64,000 nt of DNA from Owenia fusiformis (Eukaryota; Annelida; Polychaeta; Sabellida; Oweniidae), in NCBI GenBank assembly GCA_903813345.2, contig CAIIXF020000005.1, forward strand, positions 23,127,375-23,191,374, written 5' to 3'. Numbering within the stretch: the stretch's first letter is position 1; the number at the start of each line of letters is the position of its first letter. Shown one piece after another: positions 12,128 to 23,677 of this stretch. A program made the translations under genes and the position numbers. The notes under the pieces were generated by a model that was given only the letters and a program-made list of their open reading frames with translations, was not told where the DNA came from and did no database searches.

Positions 12128-12156
12128 CGTGACCTAGCAAGGAAAACAAGGTCACG
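12128..12156. promoter_or_regulatory. Everted AGGTCA half-sites upstream of Ig gene
   Basis: CGTGACCT (12128-12135) and AGGTCACG (12149-12156) form a perfect 8-bp inverted pair with a 13-bp spacer. TGACCT...AGGTCA is the everted-repeat arrangement of nuclear-receptor half-sites. It lies about 100-125 bp upstream of the proposed start codon, so it may be in the promoter or 5'UTR. Function is inferred from the motif only. Confidence 0.35.
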
Positions 12157-12252
12157 ATTAGTGTTGTGTGCTGTGCGTGTGTAAAACATAGTGAATAGAC
12201 AGGATACTGCAGCTACCAGCTCGATAATCGCCAGGAAAGGATAAGAATAGGG

Positions 12253-12277
12253 ATGTTCAAAGCTGCATTATTTGCAG
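12253..12277 (+). CDS. Ig gene exon 1 (signal peptide start)
   Basis: A 25-base coding exon, ATG to a GT donor at 12278 (GCAG/GTATTT). It encodes MFKAALFA plus the first base of a Gly codon. Phase 1 joins cleanly to the exon at 18186, and the result is a well-formed hydrophobic signal peptide. This is the least certain exon because it is so short. Confidence 0.6.
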
Positions 12278-15200
12278 GTATTTAAACACACATTTTTACT
12301 CAAAAAATAAATACGTTCAGTAAATGAAAATTAAATGAATATATGAAAACTATTGTTTATTATTATGTAGTCTTTAGTTATATGATTAACTTGGCGATAA
12401 GATCAGGCTTAGTTATTTGCATGACATACTACGTAGAATAAACAGTTGCGTGCCTGATACAATTTTTATTCTTCGTAATATTTGAGATAATAAATTGATT
12501 CCTGAACTTGAAATTGAATTCATAATTGACACAATAATACGTATGAGTATGTTGAATTCACTGTAGTAAAATGTTGATAATGACTAGACATGAAACATTA
12601 ACATCAATGCCTTTTCCATTTAACTTTTTGCGGGATAAATGATAAATCTAGAATCAAACGTTATTAGAATAAAGATTTTTGTTGTACACATGGTTGATAA
12701 GAATTTATTCATTTTAAATAAAGTAGGCCGTTAGTAACTATACACCGCATTCGTCATCAAGCTTAAAAAAATTCGTAAACAAACGCTGTTTACGCCTTGT
12801 GCATACAACATGTTACTGGATTAAAATTACACACATTGTTTATCAGATACTGAATTATTTCCAGATTTTCGTGTGGAGTTGGTTGTTTTTAGTTAGATAA
12901 ATAACATGCCTCACCCGGCGTACTGACATTTCTGACTGAATAGTTCAGATAAATTGTTTCTCCAAAAATAACTGCATAACGATGTCTAACGATTGTGTGT
13001 TGTATGTTTGAAAACAAAAATAAATGTTTGGAACATATGGCTCAAGCAGTAAAAATCTGTAGTGTAATACAGAATTCGAATGAGTCATGAGTCATGGTAC
13101 ATATACGTTCGATGTACTTCTACACATTTGCTCATATACTCTCTGCTACGAAAACTCTCTGTGTCGCCATCGCCATGGATTGCTCTTAACTGTTGGTATT
13201 GGTGACTATATTAAATTTAATATTTCAGTATTTATACAGTGATTGTCTGGAACTTGATTGGAAGATAGGACATATAGTTTTTTAATATACATTGATTAAC
13301 ATATTGAGACAAAAATCGCTTTTGTACCTTTTTATATACTACAAATGCCGTCAAACCTATGTACTAGAGGGATTACATATATTTATTTATCATATGACTA
13401 TTTCAATGTTCCACAACTAGTTACTTTGACGGAACGTCAATGTAACAAAATGGATGAACTTCCTGGTTGGGAGTTTTTTGTTTCCTCGATTTAAACCTGC
13501 TTGTAAGTCAAGTTGCAGATTTTAATTTGGCACAGAGCTTGAAAATATAACCTAATTTTAATAAGTGTCTTCGATTAGGACTTTGGAAGCTGCAATTCAT
13601 ATTTTTAGCCCCTCGCTTTTGTTGAAAGTCTGTCATATTACAAATGTATGTTACTTTGACGACTTACGTCAATGTAACAAAAGCGATGGTCTAAATGCAT
13701 GAATTACAGCTTTATTTAAACATCTACTCATATTAAGAACAGGAAATAAGAAAATCATTATTGAATCGTTGCAGGGCCTTTTGAGACCCATTGAAAAAGT
13801 TCACTATAGGCATTTATTGGCCCGTTTTAATATTCCAGAATCAGCATGTTTTTTCTTTACTCCAAACTTAACATTTTTAATCAATATATACGGCCCAATC
13901 CTTCCTTATCTAGAAAATGGGTGTGTAACATCTAGAACATTTCACCAATGTATTAGTTCTGGATAAAAAAACATGTAGGTCGCCTTTTTCCCTTATAGAA
14001 TCAACATGACATTCTTCGTTTTACTGCAATATTGGAATCTATCCAGACTTTTCAGTTTGTTATCCTGATAACTGAGAGACGTATCCTCAAGAGCGTATCA
14101 TTGCCCTAAAGGACAAATCAGTATATCTTTGATCCCAAGATTGGGTTGACCATTAGATTTTACCAATAAAAGGACTATTCAACATATCTTTGATCCCAAG
14201 ATTTGGTTGACCATTAGATTCTTCCAATGTAAGGACTAGTCAGTATATCTTTGATCCCAAGATTGGGTTGACCATTACATTGCACCAATGAAAGGACTTG
14301 GTTATAAGATTTGGTTGACCATTAGATTCTTCCAATGTAAGGACTAGTCAGTATATCTTTGATCCCAAGATTGGGTTGACCATTACATTGCACCAATGAA
14401 AGGACTTGGTTATAAAATATAAGATTTGGTTGACCATTAGATTTTTCCAATGTAAGGACTGGTCAGTATATCTTTGATCCCAAGAATAGGCTGCCCATTA
14501 GATTGTACTAATGGAAGGACTTGTCAGTACTGTATATCTTTGATCCCAAGATTGGGTTGCCCATTAGATTCTACAATGAAAGGACTTGTCAGTATATCTT
14601 TGATCCCAAGATTGGGTTACCCATTACATTCTACAATGAACGGATTTGTCAGTGTATCTTTGATCCCAAGATTGGGTTACCCATTACATTCTACAATGAA
14701 AGGACTTGTCAGTATATTTTGATCCCAAGATTGGGTTGTCCATTAGAATGTACCAATGAAATGACTTGTCATTTAATCTTTGATCCCAAAATTGGGTTTA
14801 CCATTAGATTCTACAATGAAAGGACTTGTCAGTATATCTTTGATCCCAAGATTGGGTTGCCCATTAGATTGTACCAATGAAAGGACTTGTCAGTATATCT
14901 TTGATCCCAAGATTGGGTTACCCATTACATTCTTCAATGAAAGGACTTGTCAGTATATTTTGATCCCAAGATTGGGTTGTCCATTAGAATGTACCAATGA
15001 AATGACTTGTCATTTAATCTTTGATCCCAAGATTGGGTTTACCATTAGATTCTACAATGAAAGGACTTGTCAGTATATCTTTGATCCCAAGATTGGATTG
15101 CCCATTAGATTGTACCAATGAAAGGACTTGTCAGTATATCTTTGATCCCAAGATTGGGTTACCCATTACATTCTACAATGAAAGGACTTGTCAGTATATC

Positions 15201-18200
15201 TTTGATCCCAAGATTGGGTTACCCATTACATTCTACAATGAACGGACTTGTCAGTGTATCTTTGATCCCAAGATTGGGTTACCCATTACATTCTACAATA
15301 AAAGGACTTGTCAGTATATTTTGATCCCAAGATTGGGTTGTCCATTAGAATGTACCAATGGAATTACTTGTTAGTAAATCTTTGATCCTAAGATTGGGTT
15401 GACCATTAGATTCTACAATGAAAGGACTTGTCAGTATATCTTTGATCCCAGCAGACCTTATGAGTAGGTCCCAAGCAGTGTTCATCAGGCTCCACCAGCA
15501 TTTGATACAATGTAGCCGCGCAAGATGGTACGTTAATAGAACGAAAACCACAATGTATGGGTTTCAACAGATTTCTTCCGAATGGTATCTTTAGCAACAC
15601 TGTATCCATACAGTGCATCCATAAAAAGTATACCCAATTTCATAACCAAATTACTTTTGAAAAAAAGTATATCAATTTCAAAACCAAATTACTGGAATCC
15701 TGAAAAAAAATTACTTTTGCCTACTATGTATTCACAAAATGAAAGAATTATTTCCCAAATTCAAACCTCTTCTCTGAATATAAATAATATATATGCTTCA
15801 TATTTTTTTATTTTTTTTTTTATTCTTCTTTATTCAATTTTAGTACATACAAATTACACATGTAATGACTGCCGAAGTTGAAAAACATTGGTGGCAGTTT
15901 TTATTTAACAAACATAGTAAAATTATAAAAAACAAAAAAAACTAAAGGGTGGTGTCAGGTTTTCTGTCTGGGGTGTTTAGGCAATAAGCAGAAAACAAAT
16001 TAAATAGTTATTTACAGCTGAATACAAAATTGGCAGTAATCTGCAGCACAGCTTGGTTTTCTTCAATATTTAGTTCGTCATTTCCATTTAGTAGAAATTC
16101 AATTTTGCTTCGAACATTTGAATCTAGAAAAATTTCAATTGCATTTAGCTCTGAAAGTTTTGCAAGTAGAGTTAGTCTTTCATTGATATGTAGATTGCAG
16201 TGAAGGAAAAAGTGTTCAGTAGTTTGTGGTTTTCCACATTGACAGAGGTCATCCAAAATTCCAGGAAAGTTATGAGCATATTTATGTGATTTTAAAAGAA
16301 ATCCTACTCTAAGCCTGTTCAAACTAATTTCATAAAATCTATCAATATCAATATTTTGACAATTTGTAAATATCTTTGGTTGGGTTGAGAAGTTTCTTTT
16401 GACATGATTTTTAAAGGTGGATATTGTTGGTTGACATCTCAATTCAAGTGGGAGTGAATTCCAAATATTTATGCATGAAAAGATACAGGGATTTCTAAAT
16501 TTAGCTGATATATTAGTAGGTAAGTGAAAATCAACTGGATTTCTAAGTTGCATATGTAATCTGGTTGGTCTATATTGTTGAAAAATTTCTGATATATAAG
16601 ATGGCATTTGACCTAAAGATAATTTGTACATAAACGTTGCTATGTGTGATTTACGTCGGTCAACAAGTTTGTCCCAATTTAGTAATTTCAATACCGAATT
16701 TGTATTTGAGCCATGTAAACACCCTGATACAATGCATGCAATTCTGTACTGGAGTCTCTCAAGTCGGTCAAGAGTTAATTTGTTACCAGTATGATAAATA
16801 ATGTCATGAAAGTCAAAATGTGGCCGTATAAATGATTCCGCTATCCTAGAAAGATGTTTACTTTTAAGTTTATGGCTCAATGCACGAAGTGGATTTGTCA
16901 TTTTTTGAACTTTATTCAATAAGTTTTCAATGTGCACGTCAAAATTTAGAATGTCATCCAGGTGCATACCTAGATGTTTGTGACTATTTACTTTTGGCAG
17001 AGTTTCACCATTAAGTGTCAAATCAGGGATATTATTTAAAGTACTTCTTGGTCGTCTGAAAATGAGATCAGCACTCTTTGCTGCTTTAAATGCCATTTTC
17101 CAAGTATTTGACCATTCAGAAAGTTTGTTCAAATCATCTTGTAAAAGGTCAATGGAGTTAGGATCATTTTTGGAGTATGGATGATAAAGTGATGTATCAT
17201 CAGCATAGAGAAAGCAAAGGGAATTTAAATCATCTGGCAAGTCGTTTATATAGATTAAAAATAATAACGGTCCAAGAATTGAGCCCTGAGGGAAACCTGC
17301 ATTTATTTGACCAGGAAGTGAGAAATTTGATTGTATTCCATTTATTGTGACTTTAATTTTTCGATTTGATAGGTACATGGTTATAAGGTTAAGTAGTGAC
17401 TGTGAAAGTCCATATCGTGATAATTTATGCAAAAGTAAATAATGCTTCATATTGATCTCCTTAATAAGTCAACAGATCCCACATGCGTAATAAATAATTA
17501 GCTGATATTAACATTTTTATTATTCAATGGCCAATGTCGTCACATATGATCAATGTCTAAGAGTAGTTATTCAGCTTGTACTTTTTTTATTTAAATTAAT
17601 ATATTGAGCTCACCATCCAAATTCACACCACCTATATCTAGTAACTGTGAATGGCGCATAGAAACTTTTGATCCTGAAGAAAAGGTGGTAGATTATACTG
17701 TACCGAAATAGCTTACCCTCAGTGACTAGTTCGACTACATGTAAACATATTTAGACGATTTCGCTAGTAATTTCTGAGGCAATCCATCAAAACCAAATGG
17801 CAACAGTCGGGAAAGCTCATATTTAGAACGTGATTTAGACTTTTGCATCAATTGCATCATCCCAAGAGTGTACTAACTTTTCATTTATTGAGAGACAGGT
17901 TTGGAAAGTTGAATCGTAACTAAAAAGATGTAAAAGATAATTCCACATCATCTTCTGTAGCAAAACAAACACCCCTGACGATAAAATGGATTAGCGCGAG
18001 GTTATTTACTGGAACAAATATGTTTTTATTCAATAGGAAAAATGATCTTGCCCAATCTATAATCATTCTCGACGAGTAAGCTCTGTATTATAAGCTTCCA
18101 CATGATGTTCATCAAGGTTTCGATGAATTATTGCTATTAAACCAACGTTCCTATAAGATTCTATAAAGAATTTTACATTTTGCAGGGCTGCTGGCAGTCT

Positions 18201-21200
18201 CAGCTGGGTTATCCCTCGTTGTCATGCCCAACAAGACACACTTTGAAGAAGGGGATACTATATCGTTCAGCTGTATCCATTTGGGACTCAGGCAACATGA
18301 GAAAATCCGCTTCATCAAGGTATGTACCAATTCACGAGTAACACTCTCTCTCCGGGGGAGAAGGGCGGGGGCTAACTGATGTGAACAATGTGTGAATCCA
18401 CATGAGTTTAAGAAATCTAAAGCAATTACTTGAAATCTTTGTACTAGCGGTGTCAACGTAAATATGGACCGTGCCTCATATGGTCCGTTAGACTATAAGT
18501 CCTGGCAAATAAAGTCATGGACTATATTATCTAGAATAACAAGGCCGATGGACTATATTATTTCCTTAGGAATTTAGTCCGTTAGCTAGAATGTGATGTC
18601 CGGGGTAGACTATAAATACCAAATTATGGTCTCTTTAACTGTCATTCCGGACCATATTTTCTGGTTAAAAATGTCCTTGGACATGTATTGAACTGTCAAA
18701 ATAATATTTCATTGACATACAAGACAGGATGTATTACTGCTATACCACAAAATTGTATAACCCGTCTCGTACTTTACAAAATAATGTGTAAAACCTTTTT
18801 ATTAGTCATTGGACATTTAATTTGTCTAAATATCTTGAAACATCAATTAAAATTAGCGGGAAAGTGCTTGCCCGGAAACGGGTTCAGCAGTGCAATGTTG
18901 TGCTTGCCATTGCAACTCGGAAAAGGGTTCGGCAGTGCATTTTTATATAAATAATGAATTTCTAGTGCCTTAAAAATACCAGGAGAGGGGGGGGGGGAGA
19001 ATCACAACTCACAAGTGACCGGTCAATTTGTCAAATAAATCATTGCATATTTCTGTTTCACCTGAACAGGGCTGAGAAGAAATGAGATGTCATGGTTTAT
19101 CATGATTCATCTTAGGTAAGTTTTATGGAGCTGTCACACTTAGGCCGTGTGGGCTTGAGTTTTGCAGCAAGATTTCCCCATCATACCAAATATGGAAATT
19201 AATTAAGGAATTAAAAAATCAATGTCCAAATTATTCATCATAGGACTGGTCCATTAACTTCTCCACAGCATTTTTTGTGTCTTTAGTGTCCGTATACCCT
19301 GCGCGCAGAGACTAGTTATAAACTGACGAAACTCTTTTGAGAAGCAAAGTCGAACGAATGCAAAGGGTATAGTGTCCGCAAAATGGCTCCCGAAAATATG
19401 ACTCATGGCAAGAGCCACTTTAAAGTCGCCTTGAAGATTCACCCGAGAGAGAAGTTCTTACACGGTCTTTTTAGTTGCGATGAAACATATGTTAAACATT
19501 TTGAACCAAACGGGGCAAGAGAAAACAGTGGGTGGCGAAACTTCTATATGTATATACTCCAATTTGAATTGTCGCAAAACGCAGTTGCAACCAGCAACTT
19601 AAGTTAACAGTCTTGATAGACATTGAAGACTCAAAGAGTTTCCGCAGTATGTTGTGAGTTAAACTGCTCCGCTGAATCTATTTCCGAGTTGCTAAGGCAA
19701 CCACCTTAGGTTTCTGCTATATTTTCAATATATATGAACAATTCTTTCAGGGTATTTAGGCAAATATCAAATGTTTCTTCTGTAAAAATCTTAATGATGA
19801 ATGGTAAATTAAAACAAATAAAAAATAAGCGTTTTAGAGCAAAATTAGTTTTACTTATTGAACGACCTATATATTTCAATCCTTATTCGTTCATTTTGAT
19901 CATTACATCATTATATTTTAATCATTAATCATCATCATTCATCATATATGTTAAATCATTCAAGATACCTTTTCCCTCTTCCCTTTCTCTCTATCTTAAC
20001 CACTAGCCCCCATCTGGTTATAAATACGTTACGTTACGTTTTTATATCAAAAATGGATGAATTCCTCGAAAGAAATATTAAACGGGCCTTGGCTGGTGAT
20101 TCCGATCGTGTTATCACCCGAGTAATTGGACAGATGTAAGTTAACGATATACCCCTGGACACGCATAACTAGAAAAATTAGAAGAACTGGTCTCGGGAAC
20201 AAATGCAACCAGAAAAAATAGTCCGATTGGACTTGTATGTCTAGAAAATTAAGAATAAGTTGTCTCGGGGACAGAATCTACCGGGAAATATAGTCTCCTG
20301 GACATGTATTAATTATATAAATATTTAAGGGAAACTAGGGCAAGAATAGTCAAAGACAATTTCAGTTCCATTTGATGCAGAATATGCTCAAAGAATAATA
20401 AAAATTAGGAATGAGTGGGACTCGAACCACACCAAAGTAGACACTCATGAACTATCCCCAAAGATGATAGAAAATATGGTCCGGTTAAGACAATACACCC
20501 TAGGACACACCCTGGTGTCTTAGGGTGTATGGTCCCACGGACAATATATTCAGTGAGACTATATTTACTCTGTCAGTGGAACCTGGATTTCGGTAATAAA
20601 TAAAAATTTCATACGGTGGTATTTGCTCTAATTACCCGATCTTTATTTTAACAGACTGATTTTTTGTATACCATGTTTTGTAGAAACTTTCGTATGAAAA
20701 ACCTTGTCGGTCTGGTGGCAGTTGTATCGTCGCCGATGGAGATCGAATGAACGCACCATTTGTGAATGCTGGACGTTATAAGATTGTTGGCGACCAGTCT
20801 TCAGGATCGACGTTAACCATTGACGGTAAAATGAATTATTATTTTCTTACAAAATAAATCAATAATGTCTGAGGAAATATGTCACCATTTTAGAATGCAT
20901 ATGCGTTGTTCAGTTATTAGTCTTACCTCAAGACTGTGGACCCCCCCCCTCTTATCTACTTCACCGCTGTAGTGGGGAAGGTCTCACAAGGGCTTCCCCA
21001 CTATCAATAACTGACTATTGAATAGACTTTTATACGCCATGAAGTGCTAAATGATAGCGAGAAAATATCTCCTTAGCTTCATTATCATCATGAAATATGT
21101 GATGTTTTTGCAGGTTTGGTTGCCGAAGATACTGGAACTATAGGGTGTCGGATAGAATCTGCAGATGAAGAAAAAGTTCAAGCGTTTTTCGTATATAGTA

Positions 21201-23677
21201 CGCATTTCTCTTTTTATGGGTCAATTTTAGAAACCAGTCAAATAATGATTCTATCATAATTATCAGCACATTTATTAGTGATGCATTTTGGTGTCTCGAA
21301 GTTAATCAGAAATTCAAATTTGGCTTTGATTTTCTTTTACTGTCGAAATATCAGTAAAATATACATTTTGACTTTGATCTTTTGGTAATTCCGTGTGTAA
21401 ATAAACATTAGATTTAGAGATATCTTGAAAATGAAATGTCAAAATGGTCGAAATATTCTTTTTACTAAATCTTACTTCAATTCCTGGTTTGCAAAGTTAT
21501 CTATTTTCAACGGATTTTTGTCTTCTGCATCATCAATGACCAGCTTTGGTTATCCAACTCGTATACCGGAAATGAATAATGTATCCAAGTCGTTGGAATT
21601 GTCCTGAAAAGGACCAGATCCTTGATGAGCAGCAGAGAACTTCTAGTCATTCTTGACATGAACTCCCCATTATGATATTAAATCGTTATGTTGTAGGAGA
21701 CATCCAGGATATCAAGTTAGTCCAGAGGTTATCAAATGGCACTAATCTGAATCTGAAAAATGGCGACAAAATACAACCTGTCGCTGCTGGCGAGGATTTA
21801 GATATCTCTTGTATCACAAATGGCAGTAATTCAGACCCTGACTTTGAAGTTTACATCAGCGAGACAGACGAGCCTGTGAATCTTGTTACTTCGTCATTTG
21901 AACCTGGGGCTCAGAATATCATGGGAAAAAAGATGGACGGTGGTTTAAACATGGTTAATTACTACAGAAACTTTACGAGCCTTGGGTTGGAGAAGTTCAA
22001 AATGACATCAACATACCATAAGATGTATTTGTATTGCGCAGCAAAAATTGAAATATTAGATGCAAAAAAGATATGGGTATCTTTAGATGTACTTTGTGAG
22101 TGGATATTGATAGTTGTGTTGCGAAAAGCCTGTTGCTCATTTTAAAACTTCTCATATATAATAATAATTAAAATAAATATAGCAATGTTTTAAAATATTA
22201 CTTCATAAATCTAGCTAGTGATCTTTAAAAAAGATCAGGATTTACTTCATATTGTTCAATCTTGATGTTTTGCTTTGAACATTTAGTTCCTCCTGAAAAT
22301 CCACAGTGTGAAAATGGTACAGCCGCAAACTATGGAGAGTCTAACGTCGAGATTACTTGCTCTATACGAACCAACCCTAGTTCTAATGTAACCTGGGTCT
22401 TTCCCTGGGGCGAGTCGGCGTCAGGCAAAAGCTCTAACGACAACTACTCTATATCTGCAGAGGTAAACTATATCTTTTCGTGTTTTAGTCTCCATTCCCA
22501 GTTACACCGACGGGACAAAGTCTGAAGTGACCAATGAAGTCCCATTGAATTACTTGAAGTCCCATCGAGTTCGACGATACCTTGCCCATGTTCGAGGTCT
22601 CACAAAGCATTATGGGACAGAGTCCCAACGAGTCTCTTGGGGTCCCAGAGCGAAATGTTAAAGGCCCTTCTACTTGATTTAATTTTTTTTTTGTTCTTTA
22701 TAGATATTTGAATTTTGGCCAATTTTGAAGAGTTTTATGAGATAATCAGATTACAAATATTCAAGTATACGATGTAAAATACAATGATTTCACGGAAAAG
22801 ATTGAGTAGATCTAGACATTATTGAAATTATTTAATTTTCCTGTTTTGCCGACCTTGTAATATAATGTCATGAGGGTTGCATGAAAATTAGTTTCTATTA
22901 TCGTGAAGTAGACAAATTAATATATTGTCTTTAATTTCAGTACACGGAAAGTACAAATACTCTCGTCACTAGTGCTATTATATTTAAAGCAGAGGAGGAT
23001 GTGTTTGATAAACCTTTCAATCTTACCGCTTACAACATATACGGGGAGGTGTTCCAACAAGCGTACATCGTCTTAGGTATTGTATTTTGATTCAAGTAAT
23101 CCTGTCTTACTCGAACGTAATGAGGAGTTCACATTTTGAAGTTTTTTTATTTGCGAGAGATTAACTCTCGGAAGCTTTGACGACCAAGTCAATCCTCGTG
23201 TTTAACATGGGAGTCAGTGGGAGGAAAAAAGGACTGAAAATGTGTTCAGATTGGGAGGTGCTCGAATTAGCCAGGCGTTCGGATATACAGTGTAACTGTA
23301 AATAGGTATTGAACAGAGGTGATGATTTTAAAAATGCATTTGATCACAGTTGGCACTTCTGTCTTAGTTATTGGTTATTATTGAGTAACGATCCTACTTA
23401 TCTGTAGTATTTAACTATCATGCAATTAATTTGATTCACGCTGCTCGTTAACGAGTATTATAATTTTTATTTAATTTGCTAATGGCTTTAAACTTTTCTC
23501 GTCTGTTATGCATACTTTAAACTGAGGAACGAAAATATCAAGGAAACATACAAAGATCATCGTTATTCATTTGCTATATTTTTCGTTTCAGGTGGTGCAT
23601 CCGGGGCGATCCAAATTTACTTCAGCGTTTGTCTGACACTATCATGTCTGATGATGACCATTGCTCAATTTATGTAG
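12253..23677 (+). CDS. Immunoglobulin-superfamily protein, probably GPI-anchored (8 coding exons)
   Basis: Coding exons: 12253-12277, 18186-18319, 20684-20825, 21114-21197, 21697-22095, 22287-22462, 22941-23076, 23592-23677. All introns are GT..AG and the phases agree (1,0,1,1,1,0,1), giving 1182 bases and 393 residues. Residues 1-16 form a signal peptide (MFKAALFAGLLAVSAG). Ig1 pairs Cys38 with Cys112 (EDTGTIGC) and has extra Cys61/Cys67. Ig2 pairs Cys167 with Cys242 (YLYC). Ig3 has Cys286 and Trp298, but the second cysteine position is occupied in FNLTAYNIYG. The tail GGASG followed by about 22 hydrophobic residues, with no charged cytoplasmic part, resembles a GPI-attachment signal. A cell-surface adhesion or recognition role is inferred; no specific family was recognised. 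Intron 1 (5.9 kb) is full of repeats. Confidence 0.75.
13431..13456. repeat. Imperfect palindrome, copy 1 (TTACTTTGACG..CGTCAATGTAAC)
   Basis: Arms GTTACTTTGACG and CGTCAATGTAAC are separated by three or four bases and followed by AAAA. The same structure recurs about 230 bases downstream. Confidence 0.5.
13648..13681. repeat. Imperfect palindrome, copy 2
   Basis: Same arms as copy 1 (GTTACTTTGACG / CGTCAATGTAAC) with a slightly longer loop, again followed by AAAA. May be ends of a small degenerate element or protein-binding sites. Confidence 0.5.
14107..15450 (+). repeat. 60-bp minisatellite, about 22 units, with ~241-bp higher-order period
   Basis: Units run AAAGGACTTGTCAGTATATC, then TTTGATCCCAAGATTGGGTT, then a variable segment of about 20 bases ending near CAATG. 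The first units (14107-14460) are more divergent and some are truncated; the central ones are very alike. Blocks of four units repeat at a shift of 241 bases (for example 14780 onwards against 15021 onwards), a higher-order structure. Because the unit is close to 60 bases, long frames stay open (repeat peptide NERTCQYIFDPKIGLPI), but these lie in several frames within an intron and are not taken as genes. Confidence 0.92.
15451..15805. other. Ig gene intron 1, between minisatellite and LINE
   Basis: No gene recognised. Contains a short duplicated phrase (about 15625-15700: accaaattactt-type repeats). Confidence 0.4.
15806..17455 (-). mobile_element. 5'-truncated LINE (RT to 3' end)
   Basis: A minus-strand LINE fragment. 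The coding part starts abruptly inside the reverse transcriptase near 17450, followed by the C-terminal region, a 3'UTR of about 200 bases and an A-rich tail (T-rich on + at about 15806-15840). 5' truncation is typical of target-primed reverse transcription that ended early. It lies antisense in intron 1 of the Ig gene. Confidence 0.85.
16008..17450 (-). pseudogene. Partial LINE reverse transcriptase (C-terminal part of ORF2)
   Basis: A 480-codon open frame without endonuclease or early RT blocks. Visible blocks are LLLHKLSRYGLSQ, GFPQGSILGPLLF (Phe where Val is usual), and the catalytic YADDTSLY (near 17195-17210). Thumb/connection regions follow, then a C-terminal Cys/His cluster (CQCGKPQTTEHFFLHC). 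It has the same layout as the element at 2.6-9.3 kb but differs widely in sequence, so it is a different family of the same superfamily. The ATG at 17448-17450 is close to the truncation point and is probably not a native start. No internal stop is seen, suggesting a fairly young insertion. Confidence 0.85.
17456..18185. other. Ig gene intron 1, distal part
   Basis: Noncoding, ending in the acceptor TTTTGCAG at 18178-18185. Confidence 0.5.
18186..18319 (+). CDS. Ig gene exon 2 (end of signal peptide, first half of Ig1)
   Basis: Acceptor TTTTGCAG and donor GTATGT. Starts in phase 1 and ends in phase 0. Encodes LLAVSAG (signal peptide end), then strand-B cysteine in TISFSCIHLG (Cys38). Confidence 0.75.
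18320..20683. other. Ig gene intron 2 with repeated GGAC/TATA motifs
   Basis: No gene. Two stretches (about 18475-18685 and 20145-20575) repeat degenerate phrases around TGGACTATA, GGACCATATT and CTAGAAAAT. A hairpin at about 20498-20531 pairs ACACCCTAGGACAC with GTGTCTTAGGGTGT. Confidence 0.45.
20684..20825 (+). CDS. Ig gene exon 3 (second half of Ig1)
   Basis: Acceptor TTTTGTAG, donor GTAAAA; phase 0 to 1. Encodes residues 54-100, including the extra cysteine pair in PCRSGGSC and the strand leading to LTID. Confidence 0.75.
21114..21197 (+). CDS. Ig gene exon 4 (Ig1 cysteine motif)
   Basis: Acceptor TTTTTGCAG, donor GTACGC; phase 1 to 1. Encodes GLVAEDTGTIGCRIES: the D-x-G-x-(I/Y)-x-C signature of Ig strand F. 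Confidence 0.75.
21697..22095 (+). CDS. Ig gene exon 5 (complete Ig2)
   Basis: Acceptor GTTGTAG, donor GTGAGT; phase 1 to 1, the usual one-exon-per-Ig arrangement. Contains DLDISCITNG (Cys167) and KMYLYCAAKI (Cys242), and N-glycosylation sequons such as NGS and NFT. Confidence 0.8.
22287..22462 (+). CDS. Ig gene exon 6 (first half of Ig3)
   Basis: Acceptor CATTTAG, donor GTAAAC; phase 1 to 0. Starts PPENPQC, typical of the start of an Ig domain, then VEITCSIRTNPSSNVTW (Cys286 and the core Trp298). Confidence 0.75.
22941..23076 (+). CDS. Ig gene exon 7 (second half of Ig3)
   Basis: Acceptor TAATTTCAG, donor GTATTG; phase 0 to 1. Encodes FNLTAYNIYGEV, which matches the strand F/G region but without the usual cysteine. 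Confidence 0.75.
23592..23677 (+). CDS. Ig gene exon 8 (GPI-anchor-like tail and stop)
   Basis: Acceptor CGTTTCAG; starts in phase 1 and ends with TAG at 23675-23677. Encodes GGASGAIQIYFSVCLTLSC and a few more hydrophobic residues: small residues suited to GPI attachment, then a hydrophobic end with no cytoplasmic tail. Confidence 0.75.

Larger units (their letters stand above)
12278..14106. other. Ig gene intron 1, proximal part
   Basis: AT-rich intron sequence with no coding signal; contains the paired palindromes listed separately. Confidence 0.5.

Noticed and set aside
14474-15374. Open frames of 82-119 codons as a repeat protein
   Set aside because: They are the 60-bp minisatellite read in several frames, inside an intron, with no start or splice context.
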